Shown here: positions 1-7,444 of the stretch, one piece after another
Position numbering within the stretch: the first letter of the stretch is position 1
Layout: every line of letters begins with the position of its first letter
Source of the DNA: Actinomycetes bacterium
GTDB taxonomy: Bacteria; Actinomycetota; Actinomycetes; Mycobacteriales; Mycobacteriaceae
NCBI GenBank assembly: GCA_023415515.1
Contig: JAEZKH010000241.1
Coordinates: forward strand, 1 to 14,431
Direction of reading: 5' to 3'
DNA: 14,431 bases
The notes under the pieces: generated by a model
Told to the model about the DNA's origin: nothing
What the model saw: the letters and a program-made list of their open reading frames with translations, nothing else
Database searches by the model: none
Translations under genes and position numbers: made by a program

Positions 1-1281
1 CGCCAGGCCTGCGCCGAAGGCGCCGGAGATGAGCTGCACGGTGTTGATCGCCGCCGCCGCGGTGCCCGCTTCCACTGGATCCTCGACCGCGCCCATGATC
101 CACGCCGACAGGTGCGGCCAGGCGATCCCGACCCCGGAACCAGTGATGAACAGCGCGACCGCCCAGACCCCGACCAGCGGCCATGACAAGTGGCGGGTGA
201 GAACCAGCGCGCCGAGCGTCAACCCGACCGCCATCAGCAGCGGGGAAACGGCGACCAATCGGACGATGGTGCGGATGCGGCTCGCCGAAGCGCTCGCGAT
301 CTCCGACACCGTCCATCCGACGGCCAGGACCGCGCCGAAGAAACCCGCCGCGGCGGGCGCCATGCCGGCCAGGCGCTGACCGAACAACGGCACGTACATG
401 TCGACCATGGTGGCCGCCATCAGAAGCCCGATCGTCACGTACATCCACTTGAGCGGACCGGGACCGAAGGCCGCCCGAGGTAACACGGTCGCCGCGGTGC
501 GCCGATCGACGGCCAGGAACAGCGCCACCAATCCGGCTCCGACGGTGAGAAACCCGAACGTGGCGAGCGGAACGCGCTGCACGCCCGCGACGCTGATCGC
601 CAGCGCGGCGGCGCCGAGCAGCAGCAGCGACCAGATCGGGATCTTGGGGATCACAAGAGCCGGATCGTTCGACCGCCGGGCGGGCAGCGCACCGGGGACC
701 AGTGCCGTCATGGCCACGGTCATGACCGCCAGAGAGCCAAAAGCCCAACGCCAGATACCCAATTGGGCGAAGACGCCACCCACGGCGGGACCGATGATCA
801 CGCTGACGCCCCACATGGCGGAAACCAGCGCCGAGGCCCTGGTCCACAGCCAGTTGGGCAGCGCGCCGTTGATGACGGCGTAGCCGAGGCCGGCCAGCAT
901 CCCGCCCGCAGCGCCTTGCACCGCGCGCGCCACCAACAACAGTTCCATCATCGGGGCGACGGCGCACCCCACCGTGCCGATGCCGAAGATCGCCAACGTC
1001 AGCACGTACGACGCCCGCGGCCCGAACCTCACGAGCAGCGGGTTGACCGCGGCCGCGGCGACGACAGAACCGACGAGGTACACCGCGATCACCCACGCGT
1101 AGAAGCGATGTCCGCCGATGTCGGCGACCGTGCTCGGCAGCAGGCTGATCGTCAGGAACTCGTTGGTCGCGTACAGACCCACGCCGCCGGCCAACAAGGT
1201 TGCGGTGCGGAGATGTTCGCGACCCAGCAGCTCGCCCCAGCCACCCGGCCTGGTCCTCGCAGTCTCGGTCACGTCAGCCAC
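1..1281 (-). CDS. MFS drug-efflux-type transporter (3' end cut by window edge)
   Basis: This is an integral membrane exporter of the major facilitator superfamily, probably a proton-driven drug antiporter. Reading the minus strand from GTG at 1281 gives 427 codons with no stop before the left edge, so the C-terminus is missing. The protein is a chain of long hydrophobic segments. Family motifs are visible: a motif A-like loop (NPLLVRFGPR, about residues 80-89), motif B (RAVQG, 119-123) and motif C (GVSVIIGPAVGG, 158-169), which marks antiporters. The gene begins 30 bases after the uvrB stop, so the two are probably co-transcribed. The M. tuberculosis neighbour of uvrB, Rv1634, is an annotated drug-efflux MFS protein, and I infer orthology from position and type. 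An alternative in-frame GTG lies at 1272, but the first has the better upstream GAGG. The substrate is unknown. Confidence 0.85.
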   Translation of the reverse strand, partial: MADVTETARTRPGGWGELLGREHLRTATLLAGGVGLYATNEFLTISLLPSTVADIGGHRFYAWVIAVYLVGSVVAAAAVNPLLVRFGPRASYVLTLAIFGIGTVGCAVAPMMELLLVARAVQGAAGGMLAGLGYAVINGALPNWLWTRASALVSAMWGVSVIIGPAVGGVFAQLGIWRWAFGSLAVMTVAMTALVPGALPARRSNDPALVIPKIPIWSLLLLGAAALAISVAGVQRVPLATFGFLTVGAGLVALFLAVDRRTAATVLPRAAFGPGPLKWMYVTIGLLMAATMVDMYVPLFGQRLAGMAPAAAGFFGAVLAVGWTVSEIASASASRIRTIVRLVAVSPLLMAVGLTLGALVLTRHLSWPLVGVWAVALFITGSGVGIAWPHLSAWIMGAVEDPVEAGTAAAAINTVQLISGAFGAGLA

Positions 1282-1289
1282 CGTATGAC

Positions 1290-1305
1290 CTCAACCGCAG
1301 TTGAG
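1290..1305 (-). repeat. Small hairpin in the uvrB-MFS gap
   Basis: A perfect 6-base inverted repeat (CTCAAC / GTTGAG) with a 4-base loop fills half of the 30-base gap between uvrB and the exporter gene. On the transcribed minus strand its 3' arm overlaps GAGG, the only ribosome-binding-like sequence before GTG 1281. It could limit translation of the exporter. It has no T-run, so it is unlikely to be a terminator. Confidence 0.35.
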
Positions 1306-1311
1306 ATCAAG

Positions 1312-3468
1312 CTATTTCAGACCGGCCGCGTCCATGCCACGCAGTTCCTTCTTCAGGTCCGCGATCTCGTCTCTGATGCGGGCGGCCAATTCGAACTGCA
1401 GATCCCGCGCTGCTGCCATCATCTGGGCGGTCAGATCCTTGATGAGGTCTGCCAGCTCGGCCCTCGGCATGTTCGAGGTGTCTCTGCCCTCGATGATGCC
1501 CGCGCTGACCGCCCTGCCGGGCTCACCCTGGGCGCGGCGGCCGCGTGACGCGTTTCGGCCGGACCCGCCCACTTCGACGTCGGTGTCGTCGGCCTCCCGA
1601 TAGACCTGGTCGAGGATGTCGGCGATCTTCTTGCGCAGCGGCTGCGGATTGATGCCGTGCTCTTCGTTGTACGCGATCTGCTTCGCCCGTCTGCGTTCCG
1701 TCTCGTCGATCGCCTGCTTCATCGAGTCGGTCATGGTGTCGGCGTACATGTGCACCTCACCGGACACGTTGCGGGCTGCGCGACCGATGGTCTGGATCAG
1801 GCTGCGCGGCGAACGCAGAAAGCCCTCCTTGTCGGCGTCGAGGATCGCCACCAGCGACACCTCGGGCAGGTCGAGACCCTCCCGCAGCAGGTTGATACCG
1901 ACAAGCACGTCGTACTCGCCGAGCCGCAGCTGACGCAGCAACTCGACGCGGCGCAGCGTGTCGACCTCGGAGTGCAGGTAGCGGGTTCGGATGCCCATCT
2001 CCAACATGTAGTCGGTGAGGTCCTCGGCCATCTTCTTGGTGAGCGTGGTGACGAGCACCCGCTCATCGGCCTCGGTGCGCTTGCGGATCTCGCCGATGAG
2101 ATCGTCGATCTGGCCCTTCGTGGGCTTCACCACCACTTTCGGATCGACGAGGCCGGTCGGCCGGATCACCTGTTCGACGAACTCACCCCCGGTCTGGCTG
2201 AGTTCGTAGGGGCCTGGGGTCGCGGAGAGGTAGACCGTCTGGCCGATCCGGTCGGCGAACTCCTCCCAGGTCAGCGGACGGTTGTCGATTGCCGACGGCA
2301 GCCGGAACCCGTAGTCGACGAGGTTGCGTTTACGGGAGATGTCACCCTCGTACATGCCGCCGATCTGGGGCACGGTGACGTGCGATTCGTCGATGACGAG
2401 CAGGAAGTCCTCCGGGAAGTAGTCCAGCAACGTGGCGGGCGCAGAGCCTGCGGGCCTGGCGTCGATGTGCCGCGAGTAGTTCTCGATACCCGAACAGAAT
2501 CCCACCTGGCGCATCATCTCGACGTCGTAGTTGGTTCGCATCCGAAGTCGTTGCGCTTCAAGCAGTTTGCCCTGCTTCTCGAGCTCGGCCAGCCGCTCCT
2601 CCAGCTCCTGCTCGATGGTCGAGATCGCATGCGCCATCCGCTCCGGTCCCGCGACGTAATGGGTGGCAGGGAAGATCCGAAGCGAGTCGACCTTGCGGAT
2701 CACGTCGCCGGTGAGCGGGTGCAGGTAGTAGAGCGCCTCGACCTCGTCACCGAAGAACTCGATGCGCACCGCCAACTCTTCGTATGACGGGATGATCTCG
2801 ACGGTGTCGCCGCGCACCCGGAACGAGCCTCTCGTGAAAGACATGTCGTTTCGGGTGTACTGGACGTCGACGAGCAGGCGCAGAAGGGCGTCGCGTGGGA
2901 TCTCCTCCCCGACCTTCACCTCCACCGAACGGTCCATGTAGGACTGCGGCGTGCCGAGGCCGTAGATGCATGACACCGACGCCACCACCACGACATCCCT
3001 TCGGGACAGCAGACTCGAGGTGGCGGAGTGCCTAAGCCGCTCGACATCGTCGTTGATCGAGCTGTCCTTCTCGATGTAGGTGTCGGTCTGCGCGATGTAC
3101 GCCTCTGGCTGGTAGTAGTCGTAATACGATACGAAATACTCGACAGCGTTGTGCGGCAACATCTCTCGTAGTTCGTTTGCAAGCTGCGCCGCCAGGGTCT
3201 TGTTGGGCGCCATCACGAGGGTGGGCCGTTGCAGCCGCTCCACAAGCCATGCGGTGGTCGCCGACTTGCCGGTGCCGGTGGCACCCAGCAACACCACATC
3301 GCGCTCCCCCGCCCTGATGCGGCGTTCCAGTTCGTCGATCGCGGCGGGCTGGTCACCGGCGGGTTGGTATTCACTGACGACCTCGAACCTGCCACCCGCG
3401 CGGACCATCGCCTCGACGGGGCGGTACTCGGAGTGCGCCAGGATGGGATGCTCGGTAGCGAAAGCCAT
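1312..3468 (-). CDS. uvrB: Excinuclease ABC subunit UvrB
   Basis: UvrB is the ATP-driven damage-verification subunit of nucleotide excision repair. It receives DNA from UvrA and recruits UvrC for incision. From ATG 3468 the product is 718 residues, close to the mycobacterial length. Visible elements are the Walker A loop GATGTGKS (about residues 62-69), the YYDYYQPEAY beta-hairpin region that threads DNA (about 115-125), the DESH Walker B box (about 360-363), helicase motifs including YLSATP and IGRAAR, and a C-terminal UVR domain that binds UvrC (about 670-715). A linker rich in G, R and S precedes the UVR domain, as in other actinobacteria. GTG at 3474 is an alternative in-frame start adding two residues. 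I prefer 3468 because mycobacterial UvrB begins MAFATEHP and because the promoter geometry places transcription start on this ATG. It is followed by the MFS gene. Confidence 0.98.
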   Translation of the reverse strand: MAFATEHPILAHSEYRPVEAMVRAGGRFEVVSEYQPAGDQPAAIDELERRIRAGERDVVLLGATGTGKSATTAWLVERLQRPTLVMAPNKTLAAQLANELREMLPHNAVEYFVSYYDYYQPEAYIAQTDTYIEKDSSINDDVERLRHSATSSLLSRRDVVVVASVSCIYGLGTPQSYMDRSVEVKVGEEIPRDALLRLLVDVQYTRNDMSFTRGSFRVRGDTVEIIPSYEELAVRIEFFGDEVEALYYLHPLTGDVIRKVDSLRIFPATHYVAGPERMAHAISTIEQELEERLAELEKQGKLLEAQRLRMRTNYDVEMMRQVGFCSGIENYSRHIDARPAGSAPATLLDYFPEDFLLVIDESHVTVPQIGGMYEGDISRKRNLVDYGFRLPSAIDNRPLTWEEFADRIGQTVYLSATPGPYELSQTGGEFVEQVIRPTGLVDPKVVVKPTKGQIDDLIGEIRKRTEADERVLVTTLTKKMAEDLTDYMLEMGIRTRYLHSEVDTLRRVELLRQLRLGEYDVLVGINLLREGLDLPEVSLVAILDADKEGFLRSPRSLIQTIGRAARNVSGEVHMYADTMTDSMKQAIDETERRRAKQIAYNEEHGINPQPLRKKIADILDQVYREADDTDVEVGGSGRNASRGRRAQGEPGRAVSAGIIEGRDTSNMPRAELADLIKDLTAQMMAAARDLQFELAARIRDEIADLKKELRGMDAAGLK

Positions 3469-3474
3469 GTTCAC

Positions 3475-3497
3475 AGGGTAGAACCACGCACCGACAC
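3475..3497 (-). promoter_or_regulatory. RecA-independent (PafBC-type) DNA-damage promoter of uvrB
   Basis: On the minus strand GTGTCGGTG (3497-3489) is followed by exactly 8 bases and then TACCCT (3480-3475). The published mycobacterial RecA-NDp promoter consensus, bound with the help of PafBC, is TTGTCRGTG-N8-TANNNT. Only the first base differs here, and the spacing is exact. Six bases separate the -10 from ATG 3468, so transcription would start at the A of the start codon and give a leaderless uvrB mRNA. I see no LexA-type box in this short region. Damage induction is inferred from the motif and the gene's function. Confidence 0.75.
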
Positions 3498-3526
3498 GTG
3501 GTGTTCCCCGAGCTTATGCTTGCCCT

Positions 3527-4033
3527 ATCCACCCGCCAAAGCACGAGAAATTCGACCTGGTCGCCCGCACCAACACCGATCCCAAGGGCATCGTGCGCGC
3601 GGTCGACCAGTACACGGTCACGCCGTGGGGCCTGTACATGGCTCGCCCGACCCCTGGCCGCGCTCAATTCCACTATCTCTAGTCGTGGCTGCTGCCGACG
3701 CTTCGACTGCGCGTATCGGTTTTCCACTTCAACCCCGGCCACGAGCGTGCCCAGGACTTCTATCTCGACGTGGGCTGCTTCACACCGGGCAGGCGGGTGT
3801 GGCATTCCGTCGACCACTACCTCGACCTGGTCGTGCGCACCGGAGTGAGCGTCGAAATCGAGGACGTCGACGAACTCCTGACCGCCGTCCGCCACGGGTT
3901 GCTCACCCCGGAAGCCGGCGAACAAGCCGTGCGCACGGCGCTGGGTGCCGTCGACGGCCTGTCCCGCAACGACTACGACGTCCACCGTTGGCTTTCTGGC
4001 AACGGCTTGGATCTGACCTGGCGCTCGGCGTAG
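3527..4033 (+). pseudogene. DUF402 family protein, disrupted by an in-frame TAG and a lost start codon
   Basis: The reading frame from 3527 to the stop at 4031-4033 encodes a 168-codon DUF402 protein, matching in type and position M. tuberculosis Rv1632c. Family members are metal-dependent nucleotide or nucleotidyl-ester hydrolases (such as FomD and Ntdp). Recognisable stretches are HPPKHEKFDLV, VTPWGLYMARPTPGRAQFHYL, SVFHFNPGHERAQDFYLDVG, DHYLDLVVRTG and DVDELLTAVRHGLL. Two lesions are visible. First, the frame has no ATG, GTG or TTG between an upstream stop (3479-3481) and GTG 3593, well inside the domain; the expected start is occupied by ATC at 3527. Second, codon 52 is TAG (3680-3682) where I expect Glu (GAG) before SWLLP. 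The frame is otherwise intact with no frameshift, so the damage looks recent or is a sequencing error. It diverges from uvrB and ends 10 bases before the next gene. Confidence 0.75.
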
Positions 4034-4043
4034 GGTCGCTGCC

Positions 4044-4568
4044 ATGAGTTTCACCGAGCGCGGATGGATGACCACCGCCGCACTGGCGACCCTCATCGTC
4101 GGCTCCCAGTTAATTCCGGCCTCTGCGCTGGCCGACCCCGAAGGTCCGCCGCAGCCGGGCCCGGTCGCCGAGAGCGACACGGGAGTGCTGCACAACGTCA
4201 TCTACCGCGCCCGCGCCGACGGCACGTCGCGCGGCGCCGTCGTCGCCTACAAGCAGGATGACGCCAACGTCAACAGCGAGCAGCCCACGCTGCTTCCTGG
4301 CAGCACGTTCGAAGTCAACACCGTGCTGGCCGACCCGAAACTGGCCGGCATGACGGTGTCGATCGACTGGCCGTACGGATCGAATCTGCACTGCGAGATC
4401 CTGGTCGACGACCAGATCGTCGCGCAGGCCGATCAGTTCATCGCCCCGCGGTTCTTCCGCGTGAAGGACGACCCCCTCTACGGCACCCTCCAATGCGGCG
4501 CTCCGCTGGACTCACCGGTGCCCGCGGTGGCGCCACCCGCCCAAGACGCGGCTGCGCCCGCCGCGTAG
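4044..4568 (+). CDS. Small exported protein of unknown function
   Basis: I do not recognise a named family. The 174-residue product has a Sec signal peptide: a short N-terminal stretch with a single Arg, a hydrophobic core at about residues 11-27, and a likely signal-peptidase site after ASALA (residue 30), before DPEGPP. The cleaved Ser-Ala-Leu-Ala end has no lipobox Cys, so the protein is probably secreted or cell-wall associated, not a lipoprotein. The mature part is about 120 residues, predicted mostly beta by its alternating hydrophobic pattern, with two Cys (117 and 151) that could form one disulfide. A Pro/Ala-rich tail (about 156-174) follows. It starts 10 bases after the DUF402 pseudogene and converges on coaE. 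A second Met at residue 9 is a possible alternative start. The coding bias and signal peptide support a real gene. Confidence 0.8.
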   Translation: MSFTERGWMTTAALATLIVGSQLIPASALADPEGPPQPGPVAESDTGVLHNVIYRARADGTSRGAVVAYKQDDANVNSEQPTLLPGSTFEVNTVLADPKLAGMTVSIDWPYGSNLHCEILVDDQIVAQADQFIAPRFFRVKDDPLYGTLQCGAPLDSPVPAVAPPAQDAAAPAA

Positions 4569-4590
4569 CTGGTGCCGTTCGCGGCTACGC
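4563..4590. terminator. Hairpin shared by two convergent genes
   Basis: A perfect 7-base inverted repeat (GCGTAGC at 4563-4569, GCTACGC at 4584-4590) with a 14-base loop lies between the convergent exported-protein gene and coaE. Each arm contains one of the two TAG stop codons. No T-run follows on either strand, which is common for mycobacterial terminators. Its position makes a bidirectional terminator the simplest reading. Confidence 0.45.
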
Positions 4591-5745
4591 CGTCCAGCCG
4601 GTGGCGTCGGCCCACGCCTTGGCCCGCCAGTACGCGTCCAGGAACCACGGTTCCTTCGCCTCGGCGTAGTCGGTGGCGCCGAGCGCCCTGTGTTTGGCCG
4701 CCAGATAGTCCTCACGTACGCCCGGGTTGGCCTTCAGCCAGTCCACGAACAGGAGCGCGAACCGCTGGTTCGGCCACCCGTCCACCCGGATGTGGATGTT
4801 GGCCGGCCGCCCGGGGTCGGCCGCGCCGTGAATTCGCTTGCGCCACTGCGCCGGATCGCCCTCGTGGGGCACATCGCTGCTGATGTGTTCGACGCGCGGG
4901 TAGCCGACGTCAGTGAGCACACCGACCAATTCATCAGCGACGCCGAGAGATTCGACCGTAACCTGAATGTCGATGACGTCCTTGGCGTCCATGCCCTCGA
5001 TCGCTGTCGAACCGATGTGGTCGACCCGCAGCGCCTTGGCTCCGCACGCCATCTTGACGCGATTGATGATGCGGCGCGCGTCGTCCGCCCACGCCGGGTC
5101 GTAGGGCACCAGCCGGGCGGGAGCGCGCACCGTCTGGCGGGTCCGGATGTTGTGCGCGAGCGGCTCTACCCGCTGATGCCAGAGATCACGAGCGCGTTCC
5201 ACCAGTTCACCCTGCGAGCCCGAATTGTCCAGCAGCACATCGGCGATCGCGCGCCGCTGCTGCTCTGACGCCTGCGCGGCTATCCGCGTGCGGGCATCCT
5301 TCTCGTCCATCCCCCGCTTGATCAGGCGCTCGACCCGGGTCTCCTCGTCGGCGTGCACGACGACGACGAGCGGAAACATGGGCGCGAGCCCGGTCTCGAC
5401 GAGAAGCGGGATGTCCTCCACCACGACAGCCTCGTCGGAGACGGCGGCGATGATCTCCTCGCGCCTTCGTGCGACGAGAGGATGCACGATGCCGTTGAGA
5501 AGCTGACGCTTCTCGTCGTCGACGAACGCCTTGGCCGCCAGCGCGGGTCTGTCCAACGCCCCGTCCGGCAGCAGAATGTCGTCGCCGAAGGCGTCGACGA
5601 GCGAGGCAAGACCCTCGGTGCCGGGCTCGACGACCTCTCGAGCGATGACATCGCCGTCGACGATGATGCCGCCGCACTCGCTGAATGCGGCGGACACCGT
5701 CGACTTACCGGCACCGATCCCGCCGGTGAGGCCGATACGAATCAT
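4585..5745 (-). CDS. coaE: Dephospho-CoA kinase with C-terminal GrpB/UPF0157 domain
   Basis: CoaE phosphorylates the 3' hydroxyl of dephospho-CoA with ATP, the last step of coenzyme A synthesis in the cytosol. The kinase part covers about residues 1-200. It has the P-loop GGIGAGKST (8-16), the DGDVIAREVVEPG segment with the catalytic Asp/Arg (30-42), and a lid region rich in Arg and Lys (about 138-155). The second half (about 205-386) is a GrpB/UPF0157 domain, which belongs to the nucleotidyltransferase fold. Its signature is DHIGSTAIEGM (242-252) followed by KDVIDIQV. Mycobacterial CoaE is known to carry this extension, whereas most bacterial CoaE proteins stop near 200 residues, so the length of 386 is normal here. 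The gene starts 12 bases after the rpsA stop, and the two form an operon. The GrpB domain's role is not established; an effect on kinase folding or activity has been proposed. Confidence 0.96.
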   Translation of the reverse strand: MIRIGLTGGIGAGKSTVSAAFSECGGIIVDGDVIAREVVEPGTEGLASLVDAFGDDILLPDGALDRPALAAKAFVDDEKRQLLNGIVHPLVARRREEIIAAVSDEAVVVEDIPLLVETGLAPMFPLVVVVHADEETRVERLIKRGMDEKDARTRIAAQASEQQRRAIADVLLDNSGSQGELVERARDLWHQRVEPLAHNIRTRQTVRAPARLVPYDPAWADDARRIINRVKMACGAKALRVDHIGSTAIEGMDAKDVIDIQVTVESLGVADELVGVLTDVGYPRVEHISSDVPHEGDPAQWRKRIHGAADPGRPANIHIRVDGWPNQRFALLFVDWLKANPGVREDYLAAKHRALGATDYAEAKEPWFLDAYWRAKAWADATGWTA

Positions 5746-5757
5746 CCGGTGCGCCGG

Positions 5758-7206
5758 TCAGGCGCTGCCGGCCAGCTTCTCCCGAAGCGCTGCCAACTGG
5801 GCGTCGCTTGCCAGCGATCCGCCCGCCGACTGCTCCTCGGAGCGCGACACACCGTTGGCGCCGGAGGGGGCCGCCGCGGCTGCTTCCGCTTCAGCCGCGG
5901 CGAACTTCTCCATCTGCGCGGTGTGCATCTTGTGCCTGCGCTCGGCCTCGGCGTAGCGGGCCTCCCACTCGTCGCGCTGCTTCTCGAAGCCCTCGAGCCA
6001 TTCGTTGCTCTCGGCGTCGAAGCCCTCGGGGAAGATGTAGTTGCCCTGCTCGTCGTAGCTGTCGGCCATGCCGTACTTGCTGGGGTCGAACTCCTCGGTG
6101 TAGTCCTCGTTGGCATGCTTCAGCGACAGGGAGATGCGCCGACGCTCGAGATCGATGTCGATGACCTTGACCATGGCGTCGTCGCCGACGGCGACCACCT
6201 GGTCGGGCACCTCGACGTGGCGCTCAGCCAGCTCGGAGATGTGCACGAGGCCTTCGATGCCCTCCTCGACGCGGACGAACGCGCCGAACGGCACCAGCTT
6301 GGTGACCTTGCCGGGGACGATCTGGCCGATGGCGTGCGTGCGGGCGAAGTGGCGCCAGGGGTCTTCCTGAGTCGCCTTGAGCGACAAGGAAACCCGCTCG
6401 CGATCCATGTCGACGTCGAGCACCTCGACGGTGACCTCGTCGCCGACCTGCACGACCTCGGAGGGATGGTCGATGTGCTTCCAGGACAGCTCCGAAACGT
6501 GCACAAGGCCGTCGACTCCGCCGAGATCGACGAACGCGCCGAAGTTGACGATGGAGGACACGACACCCTTGCGGATGGCGCCCTTCTGCAGCTGGTTGAG
6601 GAACTCGCTGCGCACCTCGGACTGCGTCTGCTCGAGCCAGGCGCGCCTGCTCAGCACCACGTTGTTGCGGTTCTTGTCCAGCTCGATGATCTTGGCCTCG
6701 ATCTCCTTGCCGATGTACGGCTGCAGATCACGGACACGGCGCATCTCGACCAGCGAGGCGGGAAGGAAGCCGCGCAGGCCGATGTCGAGGATCAGGCCGC
6801 CCTTGACGACCTCGATGACGGTGCCCTTGACGGCCTCGTCCTTCTCCTTGAGCTCCTCGATGGTGCCCCAGGCGCGCTCGTACTGGGCACGCTTCTTGGA
6901 CAGGATCAGGCGGCCTTCCTTGTCCTCCTTGGTGAGGACAAGGGCTTCGACCTCATCGCCGACGGACACAACCTCATTGCGGTCGACGTCGTGCTTGATG
7001 GAGAGCTCTCGGGAGGGGATGACGCCTTCGGTCTTGTAACCGATGTCGAGAAGGACCTCGTCACGGTCGACCTTGACGATGGTTCCCTCGACGATGTCGC
7101 CATCGTTGAAGTATTTGATGGTCTTGTCGATGGCGGCGAGAAAGTCCTCGCTCGAGCCGATGTCGTTGACGGCTACTTGCGGCGAGGTGACGGAGGGGCT
7201 TGGCAT
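5758..7206 (-). CDS. rpsA: 30S ribosomal protein S1
   Basis: RpsA binds mRNA at the small ribosomal subunit and, in mycobacteria, has been linked to trans-translation and disputed as a target of pyrazinoic acid. The 482-residue product has four S1 RNA-binding domains at about residues 36-105, 123-188, 209-277 and 294-363. The third and fourth carry the classic core NFGAFVDLGG..GLVHVSEL and PFGAFVRVEEGIEGLVHISEL. E. coli S1 has six domains, and four is the actinobacterial form. The C-terminal 115 residues are acidic, then Ala-rich, ending LAALREKLAGSA as in other mycobacteria. ATG 7206 gives the usual mycobacterial N-terminus MPSPSVTSPQVAVNDIGS. A GGAG lies 11 bases upstream, so the ribosome site is weak. 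It leads the rpsA-coaE operon and is divergent from the PrsW gene. Confidence 0.98.
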   Translation of the reverse strand: MPSPSVTSPQVAVNDIGSSEDFLAAIDKTIKYFNDGDIVEGTIVKVDRDEVLLDIGYKTEGVIPSRELSIKHDVDRNEVVSVGDEVEALVLTKEDKEGRLILSKKRAQYERAWGTIEELKEKDEAVKGTVIEVVKGGLILDIGLRGFLPASLVEMRRVRDLQPYIGKEIEAKIIELDKNRNNVVLSRRAWLEQTQSEVRSEFLNQLQKGAIRKGVVSSIVNFGAFVDLGGVDGLVHVSELSWKHIDHPSEVVQVGDEVTVEVLDVDMDRERVSLSLKATQEDPWRHFARTHAIGQIVPGKVTKLVPFGAFVRVEEGIEGLVHISELAERHVEVPDQVVAVGDDAMVKVIDIDLERRRISLSLKHANEDYTEEFDPSKYGMADSYDEQGNYIFPEGFDAESNEWLEGFEKQRDEWEARYAEAERRHKMHTAQMEKFAAAEAEAAAAAPSGANGVSRSEEQSAGGSLASDAQLAALREKLAGSA

Positions 7207-7306
7207 GTGGTGGGTTGCTCCGGACAGGTTTGGTCGTAGGGACTTGGGACTTTCGGATTATTCGGTGTGCCCGCAGCAGAGATCGCAAAACCACAGACGG
7301 GTACTT

Positions 7307-7322
7307 GTCGAGGTTACTCGAC
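7307..7322. repeat. Perfect inverted repeat in the rpsA/PrsW divergent region
   Basis: GTCGAG, a 4-base spacer GTTA, then CTCGAC form a perfect inverted repeat. It overlaps the candidate -10 of rpsA on the minus strand. It could be a repressor operator or a hairpin, and no binding protein is known. The rest of the 237-base gap (7207-7444) shows only the two candidate promoters listed separately and a short TGTGCACA palindrome at 7323-7330. Confidence 0.4.
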
Positions 7323-7340
7323 TGTGCACACGCTGGACAA
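7311..7340 (-). promoter_or_regulatory. Candidate rpsA-coaE promoter
   Basis: On the minus strand TTGTCC (7340-7335) and TAACCT (7316-7311) are separated by 18 bases. The -35 matches the consensus at 4 of 6 positions, and the -10 fits the mycobacterial TANNNT pattern. Transcription would start near 7304, leaving a leader of about 98 bases before ATG 7206. The support is motif-only. Confidence 0.35.
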
Positions 7341-7432
7341 ACCCGGTCCTCTGAACAGGCCCATCATGATCACCGGCGCATGACGGTGCGGGTCGCCCGC
7401 GGCGGTTCCGGGAATTCGCCGCTGCTCGCCGC

Positions 7433-7438
7433 TACCCT
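7433..7438 (+). promoter_or_regulatory. Candidate leaderless -10 element of the PrsW gene
   Basis: TACCCT lies exactly 6 bases before GTG 7445, the same hexamer and spacing as at uvrB. This would place transcription start on the first base of the start codon. No clear -35 or ribosome-binding site is seen, which also fits a leaderless mRNA. Confidence 0.4.
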
Positions 7439-7444
7439 GCTCTG

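Noticed and set aside
1657..2787. Plus-strand frame of 376 codons opposite uvrB
   Set aside because: It is antisense to an unmistakable UvrB, and its composition is that of a shadow frame.
3498..3848. Plus-strand 116-codon frame near the DUF402 gene
   Set aside because: The protein is Ser/Thr/Arg-rich and in the wrong frame; the DUF402 homology is in the frame that carries the TAG.
5353..7239. Long plus-strand open frame of 628 codons opposite coaE and rpsA
   Set aside because: It lies wholly antisense to two certain genes, is rich in Asp, Val and Leu from reversed codon bias, and shows no domain.
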